From positions 578,102 to 617,227 of the forward strand of contig NZ_POQS01000004.1 in the NCBI RefSeq assembly GCF_002885955.2: a stretch of DNA of 39,126 nt. The letters are read 5' to 3'. The position numbers and the translations under genes are program-made. How positions within the stretch are numbered: position 1 is the first letter of the stretch; each line of letters begins with the position of its first letter. This DNA is from Achromobacter pulmonis (GTDB taxonomy: Bacteria; Pseudomonadota; Gammaproteobacteria; Burkholderiales; Burkholderiaceae_B). The notes below the pieces were generated by a model. That model had not been told where the DNA came from and did not search any database. It worked only from the letters and a program-made list of their open reading frames with translations. Positions 25,522-35,087 of this stretch are shown one piece after another.

Positions 25522-26820
25522 ATGGAACTGCAATACCAGACCGGCTTCGGCAACGATTGCGCCACCGAGGCCCTGCCCGGCGCGCTGCCGCTGGGCCGCA
25601 ATTCGCCCCAGCAATGCCCTTACGGCCTGTACGCCGAGCAGCTGTCGGGCACCGCCTTCACCGCGCCGCGCAGCGAGAACCGCCGCTCCTGGCTCTACCG
25701 CATCCGTCCTGGCGCGCAGCACAAACCCTTCGAGCCCTACGCCGGCGCCGCGGGCTGGCTCAGCGCCTTCGGCCACGGTCCGGTGACGCCGAACCAGCTG
25801 CGCTGGAGCCCGATGCCCATTCCCGAAGCCCCCACCGACTTCCTGGAAGGCATCAAGACCTGGGGCGGCAACGGCGGCCCCGACGAACAGGGCGGCGTGG
25901 GCATTCACCTATACGCGGCCAACCGCTCTATGCAGGGCCGCTATTTCTACGACGCCGACGGCGAGCTGCTGCTGGTGCCGCAGCAGGGCCGCCTGCGCCT
26001 GGCCACGGAACTCGGCCTGATCGACCTGGAGCCGCTGGAAATCGCGGTCATCCCGCGCGGCGTGCGCTTCCGCGTCGAACTGCTGGACGGCTCGGCGCGC
26101 GGCTACATGCTGGAGAACTTCGGCGCGGCGCTGCGCCTGCCCGAACTGGGCCCCATCGGTTCGAACTGCCTGGCCAACTCGCGCGACTTCAAGACGCCGG
26201 TGGCCTGGTACGAGGACGTGGAAGGCGATTTCGAGCTGATCGCCAAGTTCACCGGCGGCTTCTGGCGCGCCGCCATCGACCATTCGCCCCTGAACGTGGT
26301 GGCCTGGCACGGCACGCATGCGCCGTACAAGTACGACCTGCGCAACTTCAACACCATCGGCTCGATCAGCTACGACCATCCGGACCCGTCGATCTTCACG
26401 GTGCTGACCGCGCCCTCGGACACCCCGGGCACGGCCAACATGGACTTCGCGATCTTCCCGCCGCGCATCCTGGCCATGGAGAACACCTTCCGGCCGCCCT
26501 GGTTCCACCGCAACGTCGCCAGCGAATTCATGGGCCTGATCCAGGGCGTCTACGACGCCAAGGCCGACGGCTTCGCCCCCGGCGGCGCCAGCCTGCACAA
26601 TTGCATGAGCGGCCACGGGCCGGACGCGGAAACCTTCGAGAAGGCCTCGCACGCCGACACCGGCAAGGCGCACTACATCCGCGACACGATGGCGTTCATG
26701 TTCGAGACGCGCCGCGTGATCCGCCCGACGGAACAGGCGCTGGCCTCGGTAGAATTGCAGGGCGACTATTACCGCTGCTGGCAGGGCCTGGCCAAGCACT
26801 TCGACCCCAGCAAGGCGTGA
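25522..26820 (+). CDS. hmgA: Homogentisate 1,2-dioxygenase
   Basis: A 432-residue Fe(II) ring-cleaving enzyme that turns homogentisate into maleylacetoacetate in tyrosine and phenylalanine breakdown. It has the characteristic start [20 protein letters not shown], the [18 protein letters not shown] segment, and the iron-ligand region [16 protein letters not shown] (His and Glu) with [14 protein letters not shown] after it. Length is normal. ATG 25522 follows AGGAGG at 25511-25516. The open frame continues upstream to 24859 but that part is antisense to the LysR gene. fahA follows 108 bases later in the same direction. Confidence 0.97.
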   Translation: MELQYQTGFGNDCATEALPGALPLGRNSPQQCPYGLYAEQLSGTAFTAPRSENRRSWLYRIRPGAQHKPFEPYAGAAGWLSAFGHGPVTPNQLRWSPMPIPEAPTDFLEGIKTWGGNGGPDEQGGVGIHLYAANRSMQGRYFYDADGELLLVPQQGRLRLATELGLIDLEPLEIAVIPRGVRFRVELLDGSARGYMLENFGAALRLPELGPIGSNCLANSRDFKTPVAWYEDVEGDFELIAKFTGGFWRAAIDHSPLNVVAWHGTHAPYKYDLRNFNTIGSISYDHPDPSIFTVLTAPSDTPGTANMDFAIFPPRILAMENTFRPPWFHRNVASEFMGLIQGVYDAKADGFAPGGASLHNCMSGHGPDAETFEKASHADTGKAHYIRDTMAFMFETRRVIRPTEQALASVELQGDYYRCWQGLAKHFDPSKA

Positions 26821-26847
26821 CGGGAAAGCTCCGGTTTTCCCCGTATG

Positions 26848-26873
26848 CGGCGATGCGCGCAAGCGCATCGCCG
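26848..26873 (+). terminator. Strong hairpin between hmgA and fahA
   Basis: CGGCGATGCG and CGCATCGCCG form a perfect 10-pair stem with a 6-base loop, followed by TTTGGCATTTG. The T-run is poor, so partial termination or protection of the hmgA mRNA 3' end is likelier than a full stop. Confidence 0.6.
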
Positions 26874-26928
26874 TTTGGCATTTGTCCGGCCACGGCCACC
26901 CCATCACTACACAGAGAGACACGCAGCC

Positions 26929-28248
26929 ATGACTACCCCCATCAATGAAACCCACGACCCGTCCTTGAAGAGCTGGGTCGCCAGCGCCAACACGGGCGTC
27001 TCGGATTTCCCGGTGCAGAACCTGCCCTACGCGTCGTTCCGCCGCAAGGGCTCGGCCGAGCCGTTCCGCGTGGGCGTCGCCATCGGCGACCAGATCCTGG
27101 ACCTGTCGGCGCTGGCCGCCAAGCAGCCCTTCGAAGGCCAGGCCGCGCAAGCGCTGGCCGCCTGCGCCTGCGACAGCCTGAACGGGCTGATGGCGCTGGG
27201 CCAGGCCCACTGGAGCGCGCTGCGCCTGGCGCTGTCGCGCGCGCTGCGCGAAGGCGCGGCGCTGCGCGCCACCGTCGAGCCGCTGCTGGTGGCCCAGGCC
27301 GACGCGGAATACGCCACGCCGGCGCGCATCGGCGACTACACCGACTTCTACATCTCGGTGCACCACGCCACCGCGGTGGGCAAGCAGTTCCGCCCCGACA
27401 ATCCCCTGCTGCCGAACTACAAGTGGGTGCCCATCGGCTACCACGGCCGCGCCTCCAGCATCGGCGTGGACCAGAAGTTCCCGCGCCCGGTCGGCCAGAC
27501 CCGCCCGGCCAACGAAGGCGAAACGCCGCAGTTCGGCCCCTGCGCCCGCCTGGACTACGAGCTGGAGCTGGGCATCTTCGTGGGCACCGGCAATCCCCAG
27601 GGCGAGCGTATCGGCCTGGCCGACGCCGAATCGCACGTGTTCGGCCTGTGCATCCTGAACGACTGGTCGGCGCGCGACATCCAGGCCTGGGAATACCAGC
27701 CGCTGGGGCCCTTCCTGTCCAAGAACTTCGCCTCCACGATTTCGCCCTGGGTCGTCACCATGGAAGCGCTGGAGCCGTTCCGCACCCAATGGGTGCGCGG
27801 CCCGTCCGAACCGCAGCCGCTGCCCTACCTGTCGTCCGACGCCAACCGCGCCAAGGGCGCTTTCGACGTGCAGATGCACGTGCTGATGGCCACCGACAAG
27901 TCGCGCGCCGAACAACTGCCGCCCGCCGAACTGTCGAGCAGCAACTTCCGCGACGCCTACTGGAACGTGGCGCAGCTGGTCACGCACCACACGGTCAACG
28001 GCTGCAACCTGCAGCCGGGCGACCTGCTGGGCACGGGCACCCTGTCGGGTCCGCAGCCGTCCGAGGCCGGTTCGCTGCTGGAGCTGAGCAACGGCGGCAA
28101 GACGCCGATCGAGCTGCCCTGGGGCGAAAAGCGCACCTTCCTGCAGGACGGCGACCAGATCATCATCCGCGCCGAATGCGTGAAGGCGGGCTATCCGCGC
28201 ATCGGCTTCGGCGAAAGCTCGGGCACCGTGCTGCCGGCGCGCATGTAA
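26929..28248 (+). CDS. fahA: Fumarylacetoacetase
   Basis: A 439-residue enzyme that splits fumarylacetoacetate to fumarate and acetoacetate, the last step of tyrosine breakdown. It shows the FAH pattern: an N-terminal SH3-like domain, DFYISVHHATAVGKQFRP, the LDYELELGIFVGTGN metal-ligand strand (Glu residues), NDWSARDIQAWEYQPLGPF and the C-terminal GDQIIIRAECVKAGYPRIGF. ATG 26929 is chosen because the family starts shortly before SWVASANTGVSDFPVQNLP; an earlier frame start at 26845 lies inside the hairpin region. No maleylacetoacetate isomerase gene lies in the window. Confidence 0.97.
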   Translation: MTTPINETHDPSLKSWVASANTGVSDFPVQNLPYASFRRKGSAEPFRVGVAIGDQILDLSALAAKQPFEGQAAQALAACACDSLNGLMALGQAHWSALRLALSRALREGAALRATVEPLLVAQADAEYATPARIGDYTDFYISVHHATAVGKQFRPDNPLLPNYKWVPIGYHGRASSIGVDQKFPRPVGQTRPANEGETPQFGPCARLDYELELGIFVGTGNPQGERIGLADAESHVFGLCILNDWSARDIQAWEYQPLGPFLSKNFASTISPWVVTMEALEPFRTQWVRGPSEPQPLPYLSSDANRAKGAFDVQMHVLMATDKSRAEQLPPAELSSSNFRDAYWNVAQLVTHHTVNGCNLQPGDLLGTGTLSGPQPSEAGSLLELSNGGKTPIELPWGEKRTFLQDGDQIIIRAECVKAGYPRIGFGESSGTVLPARM

Positions 28249-28270
28249 TCGAAGGCGGCGGCGCGCGCGC

Positions 28271-29281
28271 TCAGTCGGGGCGGCGCGCCATCAGCCGCTC
28301 GATCTCGTCGTCCTTGGCCTGCCACTGCTCCCCCAGCCAATGGTGGAAGGTGGCGCGAAAGGCCTTGTCGCGGGAATAGTCGGCCTCGCAGAAGGCCGGC
28401 GGCACCGGCAGCTGCCTCATGCGCACGGCCACGGGGCCCGCGCGGCCGCAGGCAAAATCCCAGAAGCTGGGTATGCCCTCGGGATAAACGATGGTGGCGT
28501 CTATCATCGAGCGGAAGCGCGCGCCCATGGCGTTCAGCGCCACCGCCAGCCCGCCCGCCTTGGGCTTGAGCAGATGGCGGTACGGCGAGGACTGCGCGAC
28601 GCGCTTGGCTTCGCTGAAGCGCGTGCCTTCGGCAAATACCATCACGCTGGTCGGCACCAGCGAAAACTTGGCGCAGGCGCGCCTCGCGGCTTCCTGGTCC
28701 TCGCGCCCCAGCGCCGGATTGCGGCGTAGTTCGGCCTTGCCGTGGCGCTTCATGAACGGAAAATCCAGCGCCCACCACGCCAGCCCGATCACCGGCACGT
28801 AGATCAGCTGCTGCTTGAGAAAGAACTTCAGAAGCGGAATGCGCCGGTTCAGCGTGCGCTGCAGGACGAAGATGTCGACCCAGGACTGGTGGTTGCAATT
28901 GACCAAGTACCAGTCGGCATAGCGCAGCCCGGCGTTGCCGCGCACGTCCCAGGGCGCGTGCTGTATCCAGGCCAGCCAGCCCGCGTTGCACGACACCCAG
29001 GCGGTGGCGATGGCGTTGAGCACCGGATCGACCAGCCGCCTGACCGCGGCGAACGGCAGCAGCAGCTTGAGCAGCGCCACCGGAAACAGCAGCAGGCACC
29101 AGAACAGCGTGCTGGCGGCCAGCAGCGCCACGCTGACCACGCCGGTCAGCCAGGCCAGCCGGCCGCGCGGCACGGGCAAGGGACGGCGCCGGGACGTGCG
29201 CCGCGGCAGCGCGTCGGCGAGATCGGCCGCGCGGGCCGGGTCCGCGGAGCGGTCCGCTGAGGAATGGTCTGGAATATGCAT
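28271..29281 (-). CDS. PlsC-like 1-acylglycerol-3-phosphate-type acyltransferase
   Basis: A 336-residue membrane-associated acyltransferase of the YihG subgroup. A hydrophobic segment covers residues about 44-80; NHQSWVD is the catalytic NHx4D motif, FAEGTRF is motif III and VYPEGIPSFWDF lies where motif IV is expected. Such enzymes acylate lysophosphatidic acid or related lipids at the inner membrane. The basic N-terminus (residues 1-40, rich in Arg) is longer than in short PlsC proteins. It lies 92 bases after the LTA-synthase-like gene on the same strand, so both envelope genes may be cotranscribed. Confidence 0.9.
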   Translation of the reverse strand: MHIPDHSSADRSADPARAADLADALPRRTSRRRPLPVPRGRLAWLTGVVSVALLAASTLFWCLLLFPVALLKLLLPFAAVRRLVDPVLNAIATAWVSCNAGWLAWIQHAPWDVRGNAGLRYADWYLVNCNHQSWVDIFVLQRTLNRRIPLLKFFLKQQLIYVPVIGLAWWALDFPFMKRHGKAELRRNPALGREDQEAARRACAKFSLVPTSVMVFAEGTRFSEAKRVAQSSPYRHLLKPKAGGLAVALNAMGARFRSMIDATIVYPEGIPSFWDFACGRAGPVAVRMRQLPVPPAFCEADYSRDKAFRATFHHWLGEQWQAKDDEIERLMARRPD

Positions 29282-29373
29282 GGACGCCAGTGTGCGGCCG
29301 GCGCGCGAAAAACGGCTTGCGCGCGATCAAGCCGGCCGGCATGGGGCAGCGCCCCGTCCCGGCCGACCCGGCC

Positions 29374-31269
29374 TCAGGGCAGGCGGTATTTCTCTTCGCG
29401 ATAGGCCCAGCTGGCCCACAGCGCGTGCGCCAGGGCTTCCCGCGTGAGCTGCGGGTCCGCCGGCAGCACCGGCTCGTAGACCTCGTCGCGGCCCACCGGC
29501 GCGGCCTCGTAGCGGAATTCCTTGGGCGATTTGGACGGCTCCAGCACCAGCAGCTTGTCGCCCTGGAGGTAACCGAAGTTGTCCGCGTACTGCATGATGG
29601 CCCGGTTCGGATCGCGCTGCGTCAGGTCCGCCCCCAGCATCGGGTTGACGTTGTCCAGCCCGATCAGCGAGAGCAGCGTGGGCGCCATGTCGATCTGGCT
29701 GACCAGGCGCTGGTCCTGGCGCGGCGCGATGCCCGCCCCCAGGATCAGCGCCGGGATCTGGAAATGCCGCACCGGCACCGGAATCGAGCCATAGACGCGC
29801 GAATCGTGGTCGGCGATCACCAGGAACACGGTGTTGTTCCAGTACGGCGCCTGCCTGGCCTTGTCGAAGAACTGCCCCAGCGCCCAGTCCGCGTAGCGCA
29901 CCGTGTTGTCCACCGTGGCGGGATCGCCCACCGGCGTGATGCGCCCGGGGGGGTATTCCCAGGGCGAGTGGTTGGTGACCGAGAACGCCAGCGTGAACAC
30001 CGGCTTGTCGCCGTCGGCGCGCAGCAGGCGGTCGACCTGGTTGAACATGTCTTCGTCGGACGCGCCCCACGAGCCTTCGAACACCGGATCCACGAACTTG
30101 GAGCGGTCCACGATTTCATCGAAGCCGTTGCCCAGGAAGAAGGCGCGCATGTTGTCGAAGTGCGATTCGCCGCCGTACACGAAGCGCGAGCGGTAGCCGT
30201 GCTTGCCCAGCAGCTGCGCCAGCGTGAAGAAGCCGGTCTGCGAACGCGGCAGCTTCACCACCGCGTCGGCCACGCTGGGCGGAAAGCCCGTGGTCACCGC
30301 CTCGATCCCGCGCACCGAGCGCGTGCCGGTGGCGTAGGCGCGGTGGAACATCCAGCCCTCCTTGCCCAGCCGGTCGAGGTTCGGCGTCAGGTCGCGCCCG
30401 CCCAGGCTGCCCACGTACTGCGCGCCCAGGCTTTCCTGCAGGATGATGACCACGTTCAGAGGTTTGTCGCGGCGCACCGTGGCCTTTTGTTCGTGCAGGC
30501 TGGGATAGCGCGGGTCCAGCGGCGCGCCGGCCATGCCGGCCTTCTCGCGCACGATGGCGTTCATTTCGTCGACCGCCATCCTGGGATACATGGCGGCCGA
30601 CGAGCGTTCGTCGCGCATGCGGTAGGCGGCGTCGAACACGCTGTAAAGCGAATTCAGCGCCAGCGCGTTGACCATCGCGTCGGAGCTGAACGCGACCTTG
30701 GCGGGGTTGATCGGCCGGTGCTCCAGCGTGCCGCGCGCGCCCAGGAACACCAGCGCCAGGATCACGAACGAAGCCAGCGGCCGCTTCCACCACGCCATGA
30801 AAGGATCGCGGGCGCGGGTCGGGAACAGCCTGACCGCGATCCACGCGGCCAGCACCAGCACCACCAGCGCGGTGAACAGCACGCCCTTGTAGCCCTGCCA
30901 AAGCATGGACCCGACTTCCTTCGGGTTGAGCAGGTAGATGAAGTACAGCCGGTTCGGCCGCGTGTCGTATTCGGCGATGAACTGTGGCGTGGAGACTTCC
31001 AGCAGCACGTACAGCATCCACCAGACGCGGAACCACCAGGCCGTGATGCGCGCGGCCAGCGGCCGGTGCCCGAACCAGGGCGACAGCACCGCGGGCAGCG
31101 CGATCACCATCGACATCAGGCACACGTCGATGCGCAGGCCGCCCAGCAGCAGGGGGCCGAGTCCGCCGGCGGCCTGCACCCGGTCCCACATCCAGAAGGC
31201 CAGGCCCAGGCGCGACAGCGTCAGCAGCGCCAGGATGGCAATGATGAAACGTAGCGTCAGGCGGCGCAT
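29374..31269 (-). CDS. LTA synthase family sulfatase-fold membrane protein
   Basis: A 631-residue inner-membrane protein with about five hydrophobic segments in residues 5-180 and a periplasmic alkaline-phosphatase-like domain after residue 265. The metal-binding and nucleophile elements are visible: VVIILQESLG (Glu279), YATGTRSVRGIEA with the probable catalytic Thr316, VIADHDSRVYG and a late His-containing RHFQIPALIL strand. In Gram-negatives such proteins transfer phosphoglycerol or phosphoethanolamine groups onto periplasmic glucans or lipid A-type acceptors; OpgB is a named example. The acceptor here cannot be told. It precedes the acyltransferase. Confidence 0.9.
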   Translation of the reverse strand: MRRLTLRFIIAILALLTLSRLGLAFWMWDRVQAAGGLGPLLLGGLRIDVCLMSMVIALPAVLSPWFGHRPLAARITAWWFRVWWMLYVLLEVSTPQFIAEYDTRPNRLYFIYLLNPKEVGSMLWQGYKGVLFTALVVLVLAAWIAVRLFPTRARDPFMAWWKRPLASFVILALVFLGARGTLEHRPINPAKVAFSSDAMVNALALNSLYSVFDAAYRMRDERSSAAMYPRMAVDEMNAIVREKAGMAGAPLDPRYPSLHEQKATVRRDKPLNVVIILQESLGAQYVGSLGGRDLTPNLDRLGKEGWMFHRAYATGTRSVRGIEAVTTGFPPSVADAVVKLPRSQTGFFTLAQLLGKHGYRSRFVYGGESHFDNMRAFFLGNGFDEIVDRSKFVDPVFEGSWGASDEDMFNQVDRLLRADGDKPVFTLAFSVTNHSPWEYPPGRITPVGDPATVDNTVRYADWALGQFFDKARQAPYWNNTVFLVIADHDSRVYGSIPVPVRHFQIPALILGAGIAPRQDQRLVSQIDMAPTLLSLIGLDNVNPMLGADLTQRDPNRAIMQYADNFGYLQGDKLLVLEPSKSPKEFRYEAAPVGRDEVYEPVLPADPQLTREALAHALWASWAYREEKYRLP

Positions 31270-31396
31270 GCAACCGCCTCCCGGCCCTGGAGAGCCTGCC
31301 CGATGAAAACGAACTTGATTGATATGCCGAGCAGCACCATGCGGCCTCGTGGTCGAAAAAAGAAGACGGGCAAGATTAACGCGGTTTGGCGCCGCC

Positions 31397-32125
31397 CTAC
31401 TGCGCGCGCCGCAGCCGTTCGCGGCTGTTGCTCAGGTGCGTGCGCATCGCCGCGCGCGCGCCTTCGGCGTCCTGGCGCAGGACGGCGTTGTAGATGTCCT
31501 CGTGCTCGAGGTTCACCCGCGCCAGGTAGGCGGCCCGGTCCTCGTGCGCGAATTTCGCCGAATTGATGCGGGTGCGCGGGATGATGGCCGCCCCCAGGTG
31601 GGACATGAGGTCGGCGAAATAGCGGTTGTCGGTGGCCTGCGCGATCAGCAGGTGGAACTGGAAATCCGGCGTGACCGTGTCGCCGCCGCCGTCGAGCGCG
31701 CCCTTGAACGCATCGAGCGCGCGCCGCATCTCCTGCAGCTGGGCGTCGCTGCGTCGCAGCGCGGCCAGGCTGGCGGCCTCGCTTTCCAGGCAGATGCGCA
31801 ATTCCAGCAGCACCAGCACGTCGCGCACGGTGGCGATGTCGGCCGGGTCCACCCGGAAATCGCCGCCGCCGCTGGGCTCCAGCGCGTAGGTGCCCACGCC
31901 ATGATGGGTCTCGACCAGGCCCGAGGCCTGGAGCCGCGACAGAGCTTCGCGCACCACGGTGCGGCTGACGCCGAATTCGCGCATGATTTCGGCTTCGGTC
32001 GGCAGCTTGTCGCCCGGCCGGATCTGGCCGCCGCGGATGCGCTGCCCAATGCTTTCGACCAGGCCCTGGGCCAGGTTGCGCGGGCGGCGCCGCGGCAGGA
32101 CGGGAGGTTCGACGGGAGCGTTCAT
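31397..32125 (-). CDS. FadR-type GntR family transcriptional regulator (FCD domain)
   Basis: A 242-residue regulator with an N-terminal winged helix: RIRGGQIRPGDKLPTEAEIM, then EFGVSRTVVREALSRLQASG (residues about 50-69), and a C-terminal FCD ligand domain (from about 95) with the acidic and histidine residues that usually bind a metal and an organic acid. The frame continues to 33016, but that part is antisense to the phosphatase and kinase genes; ATG 32125 is the start typical of the family. A perfect FadR-subfamily operator lies over its promoter. The regulated enzyme genes are not obvious: PAP2 upstream points the same way and LTA synthase-like genes lie downstream. Confidence 0.92.
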   Translation of the reverse strand: MNAPVEPPVLPRRRPRNLAQGLVESIGQRIRGGQIRPGDKLPTEAEIMREFGVSRTVVREALSRLQASGLVETHHGVGTYALEPSGGGDFRVDPADIATVRDVLVLLELRICLESEAASLAALRRSDAQLQEMRRALDAFKGALDGGGDTVTPDFQFHLLIAQATDNRYFADLMSHLGAAIIPRTRINSAKFAHEDRAAYLARVNLEHEDIYNAVLRQDAEGARAAMRTHLSNSRERLRRAQ

Positions 32126-32182
32126 CAGAGGAATCCGGAAGCGGTTGCACAACGCGAGGCGCTGAAAAAACCGCGCCTGTCG

Positions 32183-32214
32183 ATTATACGGTCGGGGAAA
32201 TAGTTGTACGACAA
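32183..32214 (-). promoter_or_regulatory. gntR promoter with overlapping FadR-type operator
   Basis: TATAAT on the minus strand (32188-32183) is a perfect -10 box 58 bases before the gntR start. TTGTACGACAA at 32204-32214 fits the FadR-subfamily operator consensus TNGTNNNACNA exactly and covers the -35 region. Binding there should repress the gene's own transcription; this is inference from sequence fit and position. Confidence 0.65.
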
Positions 32215-32220
32215 CCGGGG

Positions 32221-32949
32221 TCAGGCCTGGCCGCCACCGCGCCGGCCCACGATCAGCGGATAGAAGAACAGCGCCGCCAGCAGCCACAGCAGCGCCGCCG
32301 ACCAGAGCGTCTGGCTCAGGAAATGGGCGCCCTGCAGGATGCGCACCGCGGAAAACCCCAGCCCGGCGGCGATGCCGACGGCCAGCCCCCACCAGCGCAG
32401 GGCCGGCCGGCCCAGCGACCAGCCGGCGAAATACAGCACCAGCATCGAATAGCCCGCGCCCGCATGGCCGCTGGGCAGCGCGCCGCCGGCCTTGGCGCGG
32501 GCCCAGGTCCACCAGTGCTGCGGATAGGGGGTGTAGCCGCCCAGCGTGTCCAGGTCGTAGGGACGCGGCAGCGTGGTGTGGTGCTTCAGCGCCTGCACCA
32601 ACATCTGCCCCGCCAGGCAGGTGGCGGCCACGGCCAGCGCCGGCGCGCGCCAGCGCCGCCATGCCGGGATGCGGTAGCTGGCCGCCGCGACCGCCACCGC
32701 GGCCAGCGCCACGCCGATCGGCAGGGCCAGCACCATGCGGTGCCCGATCAGTTCCAGCCAGCGGTTGGCGCGCAGCGGGAAGTCGTCCAGCGCCGGATCG
32801 AACAGCGCGGCGGCGATGCGCAGGTCCAGCCCCGAGGCGTTGGCCCACCAGGCCAGGCCGGCCAGCGCCAGCGTCACGGCGATGACGTGGGTAAACAGGT
32901 ATGAGGAGGCCGTCGGCGCGCGCAGCGCGGGCAACGTCAGGGGCGGCAT
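32221..32949 (-). CDS. PAP2 family membrane phosphatase
   Basis: A 242-residue inner-membrane protein with about six hydrophobic segments. The PAP2 motifs are KHHTTLPRP (motif 1), PSGHAG with the acid-catalyst His (motif 2) and SAVRILQGAHFLSQ with the nucleophile His (motif 3). The last residue of motif 3, usually Asp and sometimes His, is Gln here, so the charge relay is changed. Such enzymes dephosphorylate lipid phosphates such as undecaprenyl pyrophosphate, phosphatidate or lipid A. It starts 63 bases after the sensor kinase stop and may belong to the same transcript, being a plausible target of that two-component system. Confidence 0.9.
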   Translation of the reverse strand: MPPLTLPALRAPTASSYLFTHVIAVTLALAGLAWWANASGLDLRIAAALFDPALDDFPLRANRWLELIGHRMVLALPIGVALAAVAVAAASYRIPAWRRWRAPALAVAATCLAGQMLVQALKHHTTLPRPYDLDTLGGYTPYPQHWWTWARAKAGGALPSGHAGAGYSMLVLYFAGWSLGRPALRWWGLAVGIAAGLGFSAVRILQGAHFLSQTLWSAALLWLLAALFFYPLIVGRRGGGQA

Positions 32950-33012
32950 GGTCGAGGACGGAAGGAGCTTCGGGCAAACGAAAAGCGTAAGCCGCCGAAA
33001 GTCGAAATTTCG

Positions 33013-34355
33013 TCAAATTCGGGGCTGCGCGGCCCCCTGGCCCTCGCCGGTGTCCTCGAAGCGCAACATGAAGCGGGTGCCGCGCGCCTGGCCCTCGCGG
33101 GCGGACTCGACGCCGAGCGACCAGCCCTGCATGTCACAGACGCGCTTGGCGATCGCCAGGCCCAGCCCGCGCGCCGTCTCCTCGGCCGCGCCCCCGCCCG
33201 CATCCCGCATGCGGCCGCTGTAGTAGCGGCGGAACAGGAACGGCAGGTCGTCGGCGGCGATGCCCTTGCCGTCGTCGGCCAATTCCAGCCCGCCGTCGTC
33301 GGCCAGGCGCGCGGTCAGCGTGGCCGGCGCGGCATGCTCCATCGCGTTGCGCACCAGGTTGCGCAGCACCGTCAGCAGCGCGTAGCGGTCCAGCGTGCGG
33401 ACGTGCCCGGCCGCGATCCGGTTGTCGAACCGCAGCCCAGCCTGCGCCGCCTGGGCCTCGTAGCCGCGCCAGGCGTCCTCCATGCAGGCGGCCAGGTCCA
33501 CGGGCTCCGGCTCGCGCAGCTGGTCGCGCGCCATCGCGCGGGCGCTTTCCAGGCTGACGATGACGTCGTCCACGTTGTTCACCACGCGCGCCAGGCGCTC
33601 GCGCTGGTCCGGGGTCAGTGTCTGGGTCAGCAGCATCAGCTCGCTGTCCGAGCGGATCGCGGCCAGCGGCGTGCGCACTTCGTGGCTCAGGTTGCCGGCG
33701 AATTCGCGCTCGCGGGCGATGGAGCGGTCGACCTGGTTCTGCACCCGGTTGAAGGCTTCGATCAGGCGGCCGGCCTCGTCGTCGCGCGTGACGGCCATGT
33801 CGGGCGCGCCCGGCGCCCAGGTCGCCAGCCGGTCGGTCAGGTCCAGCAGCGGGCTGACCGCGACCGCGGCCACGCGCCGCGACAGCGCATAGGCGCCCAC
33901 CACGCAGATGGCGCCCACACCCAGCACGATCAGGCCGAAGTCGTGGACCCGCTCTTCGTTGTCGGTGGCGTCGTACAGCAGGTAGACCTTGCCGCGGCCG
34001 GTGTCGGCCACCATGACGTGCCAGGTGTAGGGGCCGGGCTCGATCAGGTGCAGGCCGCTGTCCAGCGCCAGGATTTCCTCGGGAATGCCTTCGGGGCGGT
34101 TGCCGTCCACGCTCATCCAGGCGCGCATGGCGCCGCCCAGCTCGCGCACGCCCGTGCGCGGCAGAAAGCCGTCGCTGACCCGCGCATGCTGGACCAGCCG
34201 GTCCATTTCGGTGTTGAGGATGTCGTTGACCAGATCGTCTTCCATCTGGTCGAAGGTCAGGTAGGCCAGCAGCGCCAGCGCGGTCACGAACAGCGCCACC
34301 GTGCCGGTCAGCGCCCATACCACCCGCTGGGTCAGGGTGCCGCCGGCGGCCGGCG

Positions 34356-34359
<4 letters not shown>
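33013..34359 (-). CDS. Two-component sensor histidine kinase
   Basis: A 448-residue kinase: membrane helix at about 13-36, a periplasmic sensor domain at about 37-141, a second helix at about 142-160, HAMP linker, the HisKA dimer domain with NLSHEVRTPLAAI (His226), and an HATPase domain with NLVRNAMEHA, DDGKGIAADDLPFLF and RGLGLAIAKRVC. All boxes for phosphorylation are present. The frame extends to 34503, but that part lies inside the regulator gene in another frame; ATG 34359 overlaps the regulator's stop (ATGA). The signal is unknown. The sensor region HVMVADTGRGKVYLLYDAT is PAS-like in feel, which is uncertain. Confidence 0.94.
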
Positions 34360-35072
<713 letters not shown>

Positions 35073-35087
35073 GGTCGGGGTTCTCTT

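Noticed and set aside
25909..27990. 693-residue minus-strand open frame over hmgA and fahA
   Set aside because: Antisense to two certain enzymes and spanning their intergenic hairpin, with no recognisable domain.
29290..31254. 654-residue plus-strand open frame over the LTA-synthase-like gene
   Set aside because: Rich in Arg, His and Gln without motifs; the opposite strand encodes a clear sulfatase-fold protein.
31397..33016. 539-residue fusion of the GntR regulator with an upstream frame
   Set aside because: The extra part is antisense-frame sequence across the PAP2 gene on the same strand; the regulator has a good start at 32125 with its own promoter.
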